This document shows, piece by piece, positions 25,547 through 34,987 of a stretch of 64,000 bases of DNA. Position numbers and translations under genes: made by a program. The notes below the pieces were generated by a model, which was given only the letters and a program-made list of their open reading frames with translations, ran no database searches and had not been told where the DNA came from. This stretch comes from Rhodococcus qingshengii JCM 15477 (GTDB taxonomy: Bacteria; Actinomycetota; Actinomycetes; Mycobacteriales; Mycobacteriaceae): the NCBI RefSeq assembly GCF_023221595.1, contig NZ_CP096563.1:1222501-1286500 (forward strand). Reading direction: 5' to 3'. Within the stretch, counting starts at the first letter, position 1. Every line of letters begins with the position of its first letter.

Positions 25547-26629
25547 TTACTCGGCGTCGTCAGTGCCCTTCGACCTGTCGGAACTCTTGCGCCAGTGGGT
25601 GAATCGTTCCTTGATGTCCGACGCTACATCGCCGACGCCATTCCCCACGGCGCCCACCGCACCGCCCAATCCGCTACCGATGTCGCGCACCATGCGGATC
25701 AAAGGGTCCTCCGACTCGTCGAAGTTCTGCTTGTAGGTCTTGGCTGCATTCTTGAACTCGTCGCTGATCTTCGCTCCGTCGTCATCGCCGCGACGGGGGT
25801 AGTTTCCGCGCAGAATCGCGGCGTAGTCTCCGCTGTCCACCCACTTCTTGAGCTCGGCGGCGCGAAGCACCGAGAACGGGTGAGAGAGCAGTTCGATGTT
25901 GAGGAGCTTGAGTACACCGTCGCGGAGGTCGCCGCTGGCGTCGTACTCGGCGGCCTGGGCAAGAAACGCGTCGATGTCGATTTCACTGACTCGGGATCCG
26001 CCCGCCAATTTCATCTGGACGCGAATCGCGGTGTGTACGTCCTGCCCGCACAACAGTCCGGCACGATCACCGGACAGTTCTGACTTGCGCTGCCATTCCA
26101 TGAGGGCGGCGATGATCGCGCGCAATGCCCACCCGCCGACGGGCAGCCATCCGATGGTTCCGGCCAGTCGCATCAAATGCATCAGGATTGTCCGATACAC
26201 AGCATGACCGGACAGCGCGTGGCCAAGTTCGTGGCCGATGATGAACCGCTGTTCCTCGTAGTTCATCACGTCCAATAGGCCGGTAGTGACCACCATGAAC
26301 GGCTTGTCCATGCCGATGGTGAAGGCGTTGACCATCGGGGTCTGGAGTACGAACAGCTCGGGTGTCTCGTCGGCCTGCAGGATGTCGACGCAGTCACGGC
26401 GCAGGTCGTTCAGGTCGCTGAACTGCCGTTCGTCGACTCGCACCGACGTGGCGAGGTACATGAGGCGGTGCTGACGTTCTTGGAGCAGTCCGGACAGCGT
26501 CCGCAGGACAGTGTCGAACCCCCGAAGCGTCCGGAGCGTCACCAATGCAGCCCGATCGGCTGGGTGTTCCCACGCACGCGAGCTGATGTCCGGGAACTCG
26601 ATTCGGGTGCGATCTGGTGCAGTGGTCAT
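25547..26629 (-). CDS. M48-family zinc metalloprotease (HtpX/Ste24-like), membrane-bound
   Basis: A 360-residue protein. Zinc-site motif HELGH at residues 133-137 is preceded by NYEEQRFIIG, and the third ligand is the Glu in WQRKSELSGDRAG. A membrane segment (LMRLAGTIGWLPVGGWALRAIIAAL) directly follows the HExxH helix, the usual M48 arrangement. The C-terminal 60 residues are glycine-rich (SGLGGAVGAVGNGVGDVASD) and end in a charged tail. It probably takes part in quality control of membrane proteins. ATG 26629. Confidence 0.92.
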   Translation of the reverse strand: MTTAPDRTRIEFPDISSRAWEHPADRAALVTLRTLRGFDTVLRTLSGLLQERQHRLMYLATSVRVDERQFSDLNDLRRDCVDILQADETPELFVLQTPMVNAFTIGMDKPFMVVTTGLLDVMNYEEQRFIIGHELGHALSGHAVYRTILMHLMRLAGTIGWLPVGGWALRAIIAALMEWQRKSELSGDRAGLLCGQDVHTAIRVQMKLAGGSRVSEIDIDAFLAQAAEYDASGDLRDGVLKLLNIELLSHPFSVLRAAELKKWVDSGDYAAILRGNYPRRGDDDGAKISDEFKNAAKTYKQNFDESEDPLIRMVRDIGSGLGGAVGAVGNGVGDVASDIKERFTHWRKSSDRSKGTDDAE

Positions 26630-26706
26630 GGTGGCCCCTCACTTCGATGTGTGTCGACTCACCTCCAGGGTAACGACTAGTCGGTTTAGCGTGGATTTCC
26701 GGCAGC

Positions 26707-26910
26707 TCACTCGGTGGGCTGGGGGAGCGTGCAATCGGTGACTTTGGGGTTGACGCCGAAGTAGTTCAGCGGACCCGCGATGACCGTGAGCGCGATGGTC
26801 CCGACGCCGGCGCAGTTGGTCGGCGAACTGCTGTAGTAGCCGCGTTGGCCGGCCGCGACGGCCCCGACTATCAGCCAGATCAGAACGATCAGAGTCACAA
26901 TTCTCATCAT
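26707..26910 (-). CDS. Small membrane protein, 67 residues
   Basis: It starts MMRIVTLIVLIWLIVGAVAA, a single N-terminal hydrophobic helix, followed by a short external part with two cysteines (PTNCAGVG, TDCTLPQP) that could form a disulfide. A second weak hydrophobic stretch (VGTIALTVIAG) lies between them. This resembles small actinobacterial membrane proteins of unknown role. The ribosome site is weak; ATG 26910 or 26907 are both possible. Confidence 0.7.
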   Translation of the reverse strand: MMRIVTLIVLIWLIVGAVAAGQRGYYSSSPTNCAGVGTIALTVIAGPLNYFGVNPKVTDCTLPQPTE

Positions 26911-26966
26911 GGCGGGCTCGATTCTTCAAATATTATGGTGCCCAGCGAAATACCCGGTCAGAGTGG

Positions 26967-26992
26967 GTATGAAACGCTCTGCCGACGGGTAT
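26967..26992 (+). promoter_or_regulatory. Possible SigF/SigB-type promoter
   Basis: GTAT (26967-26970), a 16-base spacer and GGGTAT (26987-26992) partly match the GTTT-N16-GGGTAT stress-sigma consensus. It lies upstream of the 51-residue membrane protein gene, whose paralogue at 60.3 kb has a full match. Confidence 0.4.
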
Positions 26993-27055
26993 CCGCGGTG
27001 TATGCGGCTCGAGGCGGGCGTATCCGCCCGAGTGAACGCACTGAAGGAGCTTGTG

Positions 27056-27211
27056 ATGATCATCCTCGGCGTGATCCTGCTGATAATCGGTTTCGTGGTG
27101 AACATTCCGATCCTGTGGACGATTGGTGTCGTCTTGCTGGTGATCGGAATCATCCTGTACGCGCTGGGCGCGGCCGGGCACGCCATCGGTGGTCGGCGGC
27201 ATTACTACTGA
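27056..27211 (+). CDS. Small membrane protein, 51 residues (DUF6131-like), paralogue of 60334-60489
   Basis: It reads MIILGVILLIIGFVVNIPIL through to GAAGHAIGGRRHYY: two membrane helices with a short turn and a basic tail. AAGGAGCTTGTG precedes the ATG. A protein of equal length and matching layout is encoded at 60334-60489. These tiny hydrophobic proteins are widespread in actinobacteria and often stress induced; their role is unknown. The 3' end overlaps the convergent YbdK gene by seven bases. Confidence 0.85.
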   Translation: MIILGVILLIIGFVVNIPILWTIGVVLLVIGIILYALGAAGHAIGGRRHYY

Positions 27212-28383
27212 TCCGTTGTCGGCTCGTCGTGCGTATCCGTGCCAGTCGGCGCGGTCGGTACGGTGCGCTGAACGGCACGCGCAATCAGTTCCCGAAGGCA
27301 GACCTGGCGCAGCGTTCGCTGTTGCCAGTCGCTGCCGTTGCCTGTGACTGACTTGAGCTGCAGCGCCGACTCCACGCTCGAGTACTCGCCTCCCTCGTCG
27401 AGGGAGTCACGGACATGGATCAGGAGCCGGTGCAACAGTTCCGTGGCTGAAATTCTTTGTGAGGTAATCGGATCGATCGACGCTCCCAGGACGCCTTCCT
27501 TCGCGGACACCCAGGTTGCGAGGCGGAGGCTCTCGAGGGAAATGTTCGGAGCCTCGATGCCCCGGTCTATCGCGCGTAACGCAGTTGCCACCAGAGCCCG
27601 TCCAAGGGTTGCAAGTAACGCTGCATCCTCTGCTGTCGGCTGAACGTCGCAGACTCGGATCTCGACGGTCGGTAGGTGGCAGGAAGGTCGGATATCCCAG
27701 TAGGCCATCCGCTTGTCGAGCATCACGCCGCAATCCACCATCTTCGCAACCGCGGTGTCGAAGTCCCCGGTGGTCTCGAAGTACGGCGGCGGCCCGGCGA
27801 CTGGCCACCTGGACCATTGGATCGCCCGCCAACTCGCGAAGTCGGTGTCGACTCCTTGGTGGACACGGGAATTGGCGCTCAGTGCCAACAAGGCGGGCAA
27901 CCAGATGCGCACGTGATTGCAGACCTGCACGGCCTGTACTTGATCAGCGACGCCCACATGGATGTGGCAACCGCAGATGCTTTGTTCGGCAGCGAGGGCG
28001 CCGAAGCGTTCGCCCATCCGGCGGTAACGAGGCGAGTCGCTGATCTCGAAACGCGAAGGCCCCGAAAGAGGTGCGCCGACGGCCAACAGCCTGCAGCCGT
28101 TCAACTCGGCAGCTTTTGCCGCGAGCCGACGCATGTCGGTCAAGTGGGTTCGGAGTTCGTCGATGCCATGGCACACGGGAGAGTTGGTCTCGACTTGGCA
28201 GCGGGACAACTCGAGCTGAAGATCCAAACCCAGTGTCGACGCGGTTTCCGCAACCGCAGCATTGTCGGTGGACGGCAACCAGGAGGTCGGGTCGACGAGG
28301 ATGAATTCTTCTTCGACGCCGACGGTCGGGGTCGTCGATTCGTGGCGGCCAGCGGTGGATTCGGTCGAGCAGGTGGCGCCCAT
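27205..28383 (-). CDS. YbdK-type carboxylate-amine ligase (glutamate-cysteine ligase family 2)
   Basis: A 392-residue protein of the GCS2 family. VGVEEEFILVDP near residue 22 is the nucleotide/metal motif, and CGCHIHVGVAD and PTVEIRVCDVQPTAEDAALL are also conserved. Family members ligate glutamate with cysteine or related amines using ATP; in mycothiol-producing actinobacteria YbdK proteins form a weak gamma-glutamylcysteine ligase whose need is unclear. ATG 28383. A hairpin at 28430-28456 lies 47 bases upstream. Confidence 0.92.
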   Translation of the reverse strand: MGATCSTESTAGRHESTTPTVGVEEEFILVDPTSWLPSTDNAAVAETASTLGLDLQLELSRCQVETNSPVCHGIDELRTHLTDMRRLAAKAAELNGCRLLAVGAPLSGPSRFEISDSPRYRRMGERFGALAAEQSICGCHIHVGVADQVQAVQVCNHVRIWLPALLALSANSRVHQGVDTDFASWRAIQWSRWPVAGPPPYFETTGDFDTAVAKMVDCGVMLDKRMAYWDIRPSCHLPTVEIRVCDVQPTAEDAALLATLGRALVATALRAIDRGIEAPNISLESLRLATWVSAKEGVLGASIDPITSQRISATELLHRLLIHVRDSLDEGGEYSSVESALQLKSVTGNGSDWQQRTLRQVCLRELIARAVQRTVPTAPTGTDTHDEPTTDQ

Positions 28384-29325
28384 GCTCGCGTCTACCCGGT
28401 CGGTCGAAGGCGGAAACCGACCCGAGGAAGCCCCGTTCTCGTCGGGAGAACGGGGCCTGTGGTCGGCCTTGCCAACATCTCGGAAGCGTCAACGAGTCCT
28501 TGCACACCGTATGAATCTGGGGACTGGCGTGCCTCGGAAAACGTACTGTGTCGGACTCGGTAAAACGAGACCCCAAGGCATGTCTCACCCCCTATTTCAC
28601 CCTCGTGTGGACTTGTCCGCACACCCTTCGCCGAGTCGCGGATCATGACCTGGCGGCCTGCGGTGGTGCAGTCTCGGTTTTATCCGTGGGGCCGCCGTTA
28701 TCGAGCAGATTCCGAGAATTACGAACCCATCTAAACTAACGTCCAGCATTCGGATGTGACGTTCTGGCGGAGTGTGGGGGGTCGGTGAGTCAGCAGATAT
28801 TTGATCAGTTAATCGCGTGCACAGCATCCGGAGAAGTTATGGAACTTTCGAACTGGTATTGCGTTTCACCAGCGAACATCTTCAGTGGTCATGTGTAAAA
28901 GTCAGAAGATGGGAGAAAGTGCCTGGGATTGTGTTGCTACCGGTTCGTTATTGCAGACGAATGTCCACTATGTGCGTGGATGGCGACTCTTGAATGCGGG
29001 CAAAACTGCGTGTCAGCTGTGTCGGCGCTCCTTCTGCCTGGTGCTCTTGGATTGAGAGTTCCACCAGGAATATCGTTCGTGATCGACGCGCCCGGAAATT
29101 TTTCTCAAGATTTACCCACTTGCGAGTTGGGGAAATAAGCGGGTTGCGGAAGACCGAAATATTGCGGGTGGGAGCTGTTATTTCCGGTGATTTGCCCATA
29201 TCTTGCTGAGTGACGTATTTGCAACCGAAGTGTCGCGCGGTCGAGAAATAATGCTTTTCATGCTTTACATTGGAAATTGCAAGATGCACGTTTCATCCTC
29301 AGTGTTAAACGAAAGGACGAACGCA
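28384..29325. other. Long region without a confident gene; AT-richer to the right
   Basis: About 940 bases between the YbdK gene and the 33-residue peptide gene. Open frames here have no usable ribosome site or family features. A 19-codon frame (28839-28898, MELSNWYCVSPANIFSGHV) has a good GGAGAAGTT ribosome site, but I do not call it. From about 28740 onward base composition is clearly poorer in G+C than the rest of the window, which suits a strong or complex promoter region or acquired DNA. No tRNA or insertion-sequence ends seen. Confidence 0.5.
28430..28456 (-). promoter_or_regulatory. Hairpin in the YbdK 5' region
   Basis: GCCCCGTTCTC (28430-28440) and GAGAACGGGGC (28446-28456) form a perfect 11-bp stem with a five-base loop, 47 bases upstream of the YbdK start. 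Without a T-run it could be a leader structure or the end of an unseen transcript. Confidence 0.55.
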
Positions 29326-29427
29326 ATGGGTAGCTTGGAAGATTTCGACATCGCGGCACTTCTTCAGAAGGTCATCGCATTCTTCGACGGATTCTCGTCG
29401 GACGAGACCGAGACCCCCACGGGCTAA
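29326..29427 (+). CDS. 33-residue acidic amphipathic peptide, PorH-like candidate
   Basis: MGSLEDFDIAALLQKVIAFF then DGFSSDETETPTG. AAAGGACGAACGCA precedes the ATG and a strong terminator begins eight bases after the stop, so this is a compact one-gene transcript. The middle is an amphipathic helix (IAALLQKVIAFFDGF) with no signal peptide. From memory it resembles the C-terminal half of corynebacterial PorH (LLDSILNFFDNFGD), a small cell-wall channel protein that is O-mycoloylated and needs no signal peptide. The similarity is short, so the family assignment is a hypothesis; that it is a gene is well supported. Confidence 0.68.
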   Translation: MGSLEDFDIAALLQKVIAFFDGFSSDETETPTG

Positions 29428-29434
29428 GACTTAG

Positions 29435-29480
29435 CGAAGCCGCTGTGCATCCGGATGACACTGGATGTGCAGCGGCTTCT
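29435..29480 (+). terminator. Rho-independent terminator of the 33-residue peptide gene
   Basis: GAAGCCGCTGTGCATCC pairs with GGATGTGCAGCGGCTTC (two wobble positions) around a ten-base loop, followed by TCTCTGT. The stem is long and ends the peptide transcript. Confidence 0.9.
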
Positions 29481-29548
29481 CTGTATCCGGCGCCTTCATC
29501 GGCGAAGGCAATGAATCGGCGTGCGTGGTTTCGGCCCGCCACTGGGCA

Positions 29549-30955
29549 CTAACTGGTTGCATCCGTCTGGATCAAGAGCATCGCGTCGTCGACCGGATCG
29601 AAGTACAGAGCCGGGTCGGCAACCAGTGCAGCGTCGTCACCATGAGTTTGCATGGTGACAACCCAGGCACGATCGTCGTGTTCCACGTAATAGGCACCCG
29701 CGAGGACCCCGATGGAACTGCCGCCCTTGAATCCGCCGTAAGTGAACCATTTCGCGGACTCGTCGCTGAGCGCCGGATCCTCGGCGAGAATGTCTCGAAC
29801 CGGTGCGCCGCTCTCGGTCTTCGCCTTCTCTTGCAACGTGACCAACGCGGCACGCAGGTCGGCGGGCGAGGCGAACCAATCGATGTCGAAAGGCCATGCG
29901 GGGGTGGTGAATGCAGACGCCGGGATGTCCACCAGGCCGTCAGGTAGTGCCGCGAGTATCGCTCGACGCTCGTCCGGAGTTCCGTCGCGCCAAGCGATAC
30001 GTTGTGCGCCTTGGTCACCCCAGCCGAGTTGGAACAGTGCGCGGGTCGGCTTGAGCGGGATGTTGAGCGAAGGATTTGCCATGCCCATCGGGGCGAATTC
30101 GGCTTCTACCTGCTCGCGCCCGACAGCAGCGATCAGCATGTCGGTGGCGGTGTTGTCGCTGATCGAGATCATCTTGCCGGCGGCATCTCGGACCGTGACT
30201 TCAGTTCCCGATGGCAGGTCCTGCATGGTCCCGCCGGGCATCGATTTGAGGTCGTCGGTGATGGTGAGCTTCTGATCCCAGGAGAGTGTCCCGTTTTGGA
30301 CGGCCGTCGCGACCGCGCCGAGAACGTACAGCTTGATCGTTGACCCTGTGGGCTGTGGTGAGGTGTCGCCGACACTGAAGACTTCGGCGTTCTTTCCCTC
30401 GGTGACCTCGGTGACGGTCAGATTGGTCGGCGCGGGAAGCGCTTTGACGGCTGCCTCGAGTTCTTGCCAAGATGCGGCCGGCACATGAACGTCCTTGGTC
30501 GGTGTGATCGCCATTCCGAGGATCAGCCCGTTGCCGTCGACGACGACGTTGACGTCGAACGCACCGCCGGTGGTGCTGGTGATGGAAACTGTGCCGTCGG
30601 AGTCGCCTCCCTTGTACTTCACTGTTGTCCAAGGCTGTCCGGCTCGGATGGAGTCGAAGTCCGGAGGTGTCAGGACGACGGATGCAGTGGGCCCGAAGTG
30701 TTCGGCGATTTCTTCCTGGGTCAACGGCGTGCTCGTGTTGAACGCATTGAGAAGCCAGGTGATCTGCTTGCCGACGGAGCTGTCAGGGATCGTGACCGTA
30801 GCGGGTGCCGCGGTGGGAGAGGTCTTTGTGCTGTTTTCAGAGGTTTGTGCGGAATCAGTCCCGGAGGTACATGCGGCGAGGGCGAATACCGCTGCGGACG
30901 CAAGTGCTACCAGCGCGAGCGGGCGGCCTTTCCTGCGTGGGTGTTCGAGTTTCAT
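29549..30955 (-). CDS. LpqF-like lipoprotein, class A beta-lactamase-type serine hydrolase
   Basis: A 468-residue protein. Lipobox ALAACTS (Cys29). Residues about 60-150 form an N-terminal DUF3887/Cpe-like domain (TPLTQEEIAEHFGPT, GAFDVNVVVDG). The rest is a class A serine-hydrolase domain with Ser205-x-x-Lys208 (STIK), Ser266-Asp267-Asn268 (SDN) and a KGGSS motif (GGFKGGSS). All catalytic residues for a serine acylation enzyme are present, yet similar actinobacterial LpqF proteins are not proven beta-lactamases. It is anchored outside the membrane and may act on the cell wall or esters. Confidence 0.9.
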   Translation of the reverse strand: MKLEHPRRKGRPLALVALASAAVFALAACTSGTDSAQTSENSTKTSPTAAPATVTIPDSSVGKQITWLLNAFNTSTPLTQEEIAEHFGPTASVVLTPPDFDSIRAGQPWTTVKYKGGDSDGTVSITSTTGGAFDVNVVVDGNGLILGMAITPTKDVHVPAASWQELEAAVKALPAPTNLTVTEVTEGKNAEVFSVGDTSPQPTGSTIKLYVLGAVATAVQNGTLSWDQKLTITDDLKSMPGGTMQDLPSGTEVTVRDAAGKMISISDNTATDMLIAAVGREQVEAEFAPMGMANPSLNIPLKPTRALFQLGWGDQGAQRIAWRDGTPDERRAILAALPDGLVDIPASAFTTPAWPFDIDWFASPADLRAALVTLQEKAKTESGAPVRDILAEDPALSDESAKWFTYGGFKGGSSIGVLAGAYYVEHDDRAWVVTMQTHGDDAALVADPALYFDPVDDAMLLIQTDATS

Positions 30956-31139
30956 GGACTTATTTCATCAGCATCTTCTTCGGCGCGCGTCCGTCTGAGG
31001 TGTAGACATACTCAGCCTGAGGTACTGAATCGGTTCATCCTCGAGTACCGTCAACTGCTTGTAGTGGTGACACGCACCTTGCAGCTGGACAAATGGGAGA
31101 AAGGCTGCACTCGAAGAACTTTCGTGATGACTGCGAGAG

Positions 31140-32027
31140 CTAGTTCTTGGTCGCGGCCAAAAAGGAGGGTTGCGTTGACAGCGCTGCGATTTCTTCGGGG
31201 AGTTCGGGGATCCGGCGATCGTACAGTTCTGCCAACTCGACCGAGCTGAAGCGTCGGACAGTCCAATTGTGTTCAGCCAACCACTGGCCCGGATCGGATC
31301 GCTTGTCGCTGTAGAACAGTTGCGAAATGTCCAGGTCTCCGAATGGGTTCTCGGCGAAGTACTTGGATCTGATGGCCGCCAGCTTGCTCGGGTCGGTTCC
31401 GGCCGGAAAGTCGTTCACCGCCAAGCGACTACCGGTGGCCGAGAGTTCGTCGATCCGCTCGAACAGGGCGTCGTGGGCCGGGCCGGGGAGATAGGCGAGC
31501 AGGCCTTCCGCCGGCCAGGCCGTGGGTTCGTTCGGGTCGAAACCAGCCTCCTCGAGTGCGGCCGGCCAGTCGTTTCGCAGATCAGTAGGCACAGTGCGTC
31601 TATCGGTCTTCGGCTGGGCGTCGTGCGCCGCGAGCACTTCGGCTTTGAAGTCCAGCACCTTTGGCTGATCCACTTCGAATACCGTCGATCCTGAGCTCCA
31701 ATCCAGCCGGTACGCACGCGAATCCAACCCTGCTGCAACGATTACCGCCTGCCTTACTCCGGATTCGGTTGACGACGAGAAGAATTCGTCGAAGAACCTG
31801 GTTCGCAACCCCATGAAACCGCCGAAGGGGGTGTCCTCGAGGAGTGTGGGATCTTTCAGAAGAGCTGTGAAATGCGGCTCGGCTGCAGCTTCTACGAACC
31901 ACGATGCGAACTTGTCTTCGATGATCGCGTCCGGACGGGTGCTCTCCAGTGCTCGGAACGTTGCCACTGCCAGCGCGGTAAGTCCGACGCTACTGACGAT
32001 GTCCCACGTATCTCCATCGCTCCGCAT
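31140..32027 (-). CDS. Class I SAM-dependent methyltransferase, mycobacterial TIGR00027/LCMT-like family
   Basis: A 295-residue protein beginning MRSDGDTWDIVSSVGLTALA. The SAM site is QAVIVAAGLDSRAYRLDW, followed by the acidic loop FEVDQPKVLDFKAEVL, and WPAEGLLAYLPGPA. This is the leucine-carboxymethyltransferase-like group that is expanded in mycobacteria and rhodococci; substrates are unknown. ATG 32027 is preferred; AAGGACACC precedes it. The frame stays open to 32375, but that part has no family match. Confidence 0.87.
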   Translation of the reverse strand: MRSDGDTWDIVSSVGLTALAVATFRALESTRPDAIIEDKFASWFVEAAAEPHFTALLKDPTLLEDTPFGGFMGLRTRFFDEFFSSSTESGVRQAVIVAAGLDSRAYRLDWSSGSTVFEVDQPKVLDFKAEVLAAHDAQPKTDRRTVPTDLRNDWPAALEEAGFDPNEPTAWPAEGLLAYLPGPAHDALFERIDELSATGSRLAVNDFPAGTDPSKLAAIRSKYFAENPFGDLDISQLFYSDKRSDPGQWLAEHNWTVRRFSSVELAELYDRRIPELPEEIAALSTQPSFLAATKN

Positions 32028-32411
32028 TGTCTGGGTGTCCTTCCGCTCTTGACGACTGAGCCGAACTCTCTCGACCCTACGCCCGTGTGACCCCTCGTCG
32101 CCTGGAACGGAACGGTCGGACCTGGAGCAGCAAATACACGCTGACCGGATCGAAAAATTCTGCAGTGCAAGGCGTTCGGTTTGAATCAGCATCCTGCCAG
32201 GAATTTGCCAGGTCAGTGCCAGTGAGCGGCAAGGATGCAGGACTTCACTGGGGTGTGCCTCAGGGCTGAGAGAGAGCCTCGAGAATCCTTCGGGCAGGGG
32301 ATTGATCGTGGCATGACCATCCGCCGGAACCACTTCGTGGGACCGTTCGGTTCCAGTTGATCTCTCGGACCGCACAACGAATGTCCCGTCGAGAAAGAGA
32401 GATGTGAGCCC
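32028..32411. other. Intergenic region between divergent methyltransferase and sigma-like genes
   Basis: About 380 bases, no supported gene. It should hold both promoters. A stretch with GGGGTG...GGGCTGAGA looks superficially like a thiamine-box RNA but lacks its conserved second half. Confidence 0.45.
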
Positions 32412-32897
32412 ATGTTGCAGGAAGGCTCGCTGGATGTATTGGCCGCCGCGGCGCGGAGCGGTAGCCGTGAGTCCATGGCCAGTTTGTATGCGGCGTTTCG
32501 TCCGATGGTTGTGCTGCGGTGCCGCGCCGAGCTTGATCAGGCCGTTTCCGATTCCGCCGCGGATGCCGCGTGCGTCGCCGTTCTCACGGCAGTGTGCGAC
32601 GGATCGGAGACGTATCAGCCTTTTCTACGCGTGCTGTACGCGAGTACAAGCATCGCGATTGCTCGGGCGGCATCCGACGGGTTCAGCGGTGGATCGCTCC
32701 CGCCTCCGACAACGCTCCCGATTGTCGAACGCGATGTCCTGGTGTTGCGGCTGATCGTCGGGCTCGATACAAAGGCGACCGCAACGTCGCTTGCCCGTAC
32801 GACAGACGAGGTGTCACTCGACCTGCATCGGGCGCTGCGGCGACTGCGAAAGTTGTCTTCTCCGAATGCAATCAGGGAGAGCTTGGTATTCACCTGA
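32412..32897 (+). CDS. Putative sigma-70-like (ECF-type) protein, 161 residues
   Basis: Helical protein without a signal peptide. The N-terminal half (VLAAAARSGSRESMASLYAA onward) resembles sigma region 2, and the last third (LPIVERDVLVLRLIVGLDTK followed by ATATSLARTTDEVSLDLHRA) resembles sigma region 4 with an HTH. It is short for a complete ECF sigma factor, and the -10-binding region is poorly conserved, so it may be a divergent sigma or a regulator derived from one. ATG 32412; GAGAGATGTGAGCCC lies upstream. Confidence 0.5.
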   Translation: MLQEGSLDVLAAAARSGSRESMASLYAAFRPMVVLRCRAELDQAVSDSAADAACVAVLTAVCDGSETYQPFLRVLYASTSIAIARAASDGFSGGSLPPPTTLPIVERDVLVLRLIVGLDTKATATSLARTTDEVSLDLHRALRRLRKLSSPNAIRESLVFT

Positions 32898-32941
32898 GGG
32901 CGTTCGGAATGCGCAGATTCGGGCGGGAACGGATCCCTCCC

Positions 32942-34296
<1,355 letters not shown>

Positions 34297-34314
34297 ATCC
34301 GCACTGTACCAAAA

Positions 34315-34331
34315 GTGGCAGAAACTGCCAC
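34315..34331. promoter_or_regulatory. Inverted repeat, probable operator of the TetR-SDR operon
   Basis: GTGGCAG (34315-34321) and CTGCCAC (34325-34331) are exact reverse complements around AAA, located in the promoter region of the TetR-SDR operon. Confidence 0.7.
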
Positions 34332-34347
34332 AAATGGTGTCGGCCGG

Positions 34348-34875
34348 TCAGCCGACGTTACCTTCGATTCCGGAAACCTCCTGCTCAACTGCGTTCTTGA
34401 GGTTCAGGAGCGTCTTGCGGATGTTGCCGCGCTGAAAGTCGGCGAAGGTCTTTCCTCCGGTGGCAATTTTGTCGAACATGTCGGCGGCGAAGTCCGGCCA
34501 GCCGCGCCTGTCGTCGGTCCACGTTTCGGTAACTCGGGTTCCGTCGGGCACCGGCGAGAATCGGTACTGCCAGGTTGCGATAGAGGCGGGGATCCGGGGA
34601 GTACCGAGGCCGATCTTGTGAACACGGAATTCGAAGAGCTTCCCGGCCTCGGCAGCGGTGACTGTGCATCGCGTGGTCCACTGCGCGCGCCCACGCTTGT
34701 TGTGCCCGTCGAACTCCATGCCCAGGAAAGCGCTTTCGCGGTCTCCCCGCAAGGTTGCGCCTATGTTTTCGGGACTCCAGGCACCCATACGAGTGGGATC
34801 GCTGATGACCTCGTAGAGGGAAAGCGCGTGGGAGCTGACGACGATGCTGTCGGAGACGGTAAGTTCGCGAGCCAT
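34348..34875 (-). CDS. SRPBCC (START/Bet v1-like) family protein
   Basis: A 175-residue cytoplasmic protein. The helix-grip fold pattern is visible: VSDSIVVSSHALSLYEVISD at the start, GTRVTETWTDDRRGWPDF in the middle and a long C-terminal helix (FADFQRGNIRKTLLNLKNAV). SRPBCC proteins bind hydrophobic ligands or act as polyketide-cyclase-like enzymes; ligand unknown. A single gene between the alcohol dehydrogenase and the TetR-SDR operon, all on the minus strand. Confidence 0.85.
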   Translation of the reverse strand: MARELTVSDSIVVSSHALSLYEVISDPTRMGAWSPENIGATLRGDRESAFLGMEFDGHNKRGRAQWTTRCTVTAAEAGKLFEFRVHKIGLGTPRIPASIATWQYRFSPVPDGTRVTETWTDDRRGWPDFAADMFDKIATGGKTFADFQRGNIRKTLLNLKNAVEQEVSGIEGNVG

Positions 34876-34987
34876 TTCGGTTTCAGGTTCTTTCTGTCGA
34901 GCGTGTGTGAGGTGAGTATGACGATCGGTGGTTTCGCGAACAAGATGCGGACGTGGCGGATGAACCGTCGACCTGATCGGCGTTGAA

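Noticed and set aside
28839-28898. 19-codon frame with a good GGAGAAGTT ribosome site
   Set aside because: Too short to judge from sequence alone; kept only as a note on the intergenic region.
32250-32335. Thiamine-box-like sequence (GGGGTG, GGGCTGAGA, TGATC)
   Set aside because: The second conserved half (GAACCTGATC...TAATACC...GCG) is not present, and the gene downstream is sigma-like rather than thiamine related.
32027-32375. 116-residue N-terminal extension of the methyltransferase
   Set aside because: Family members start at the MRSDGDTW-like position and no ribosome site supports the longer form.
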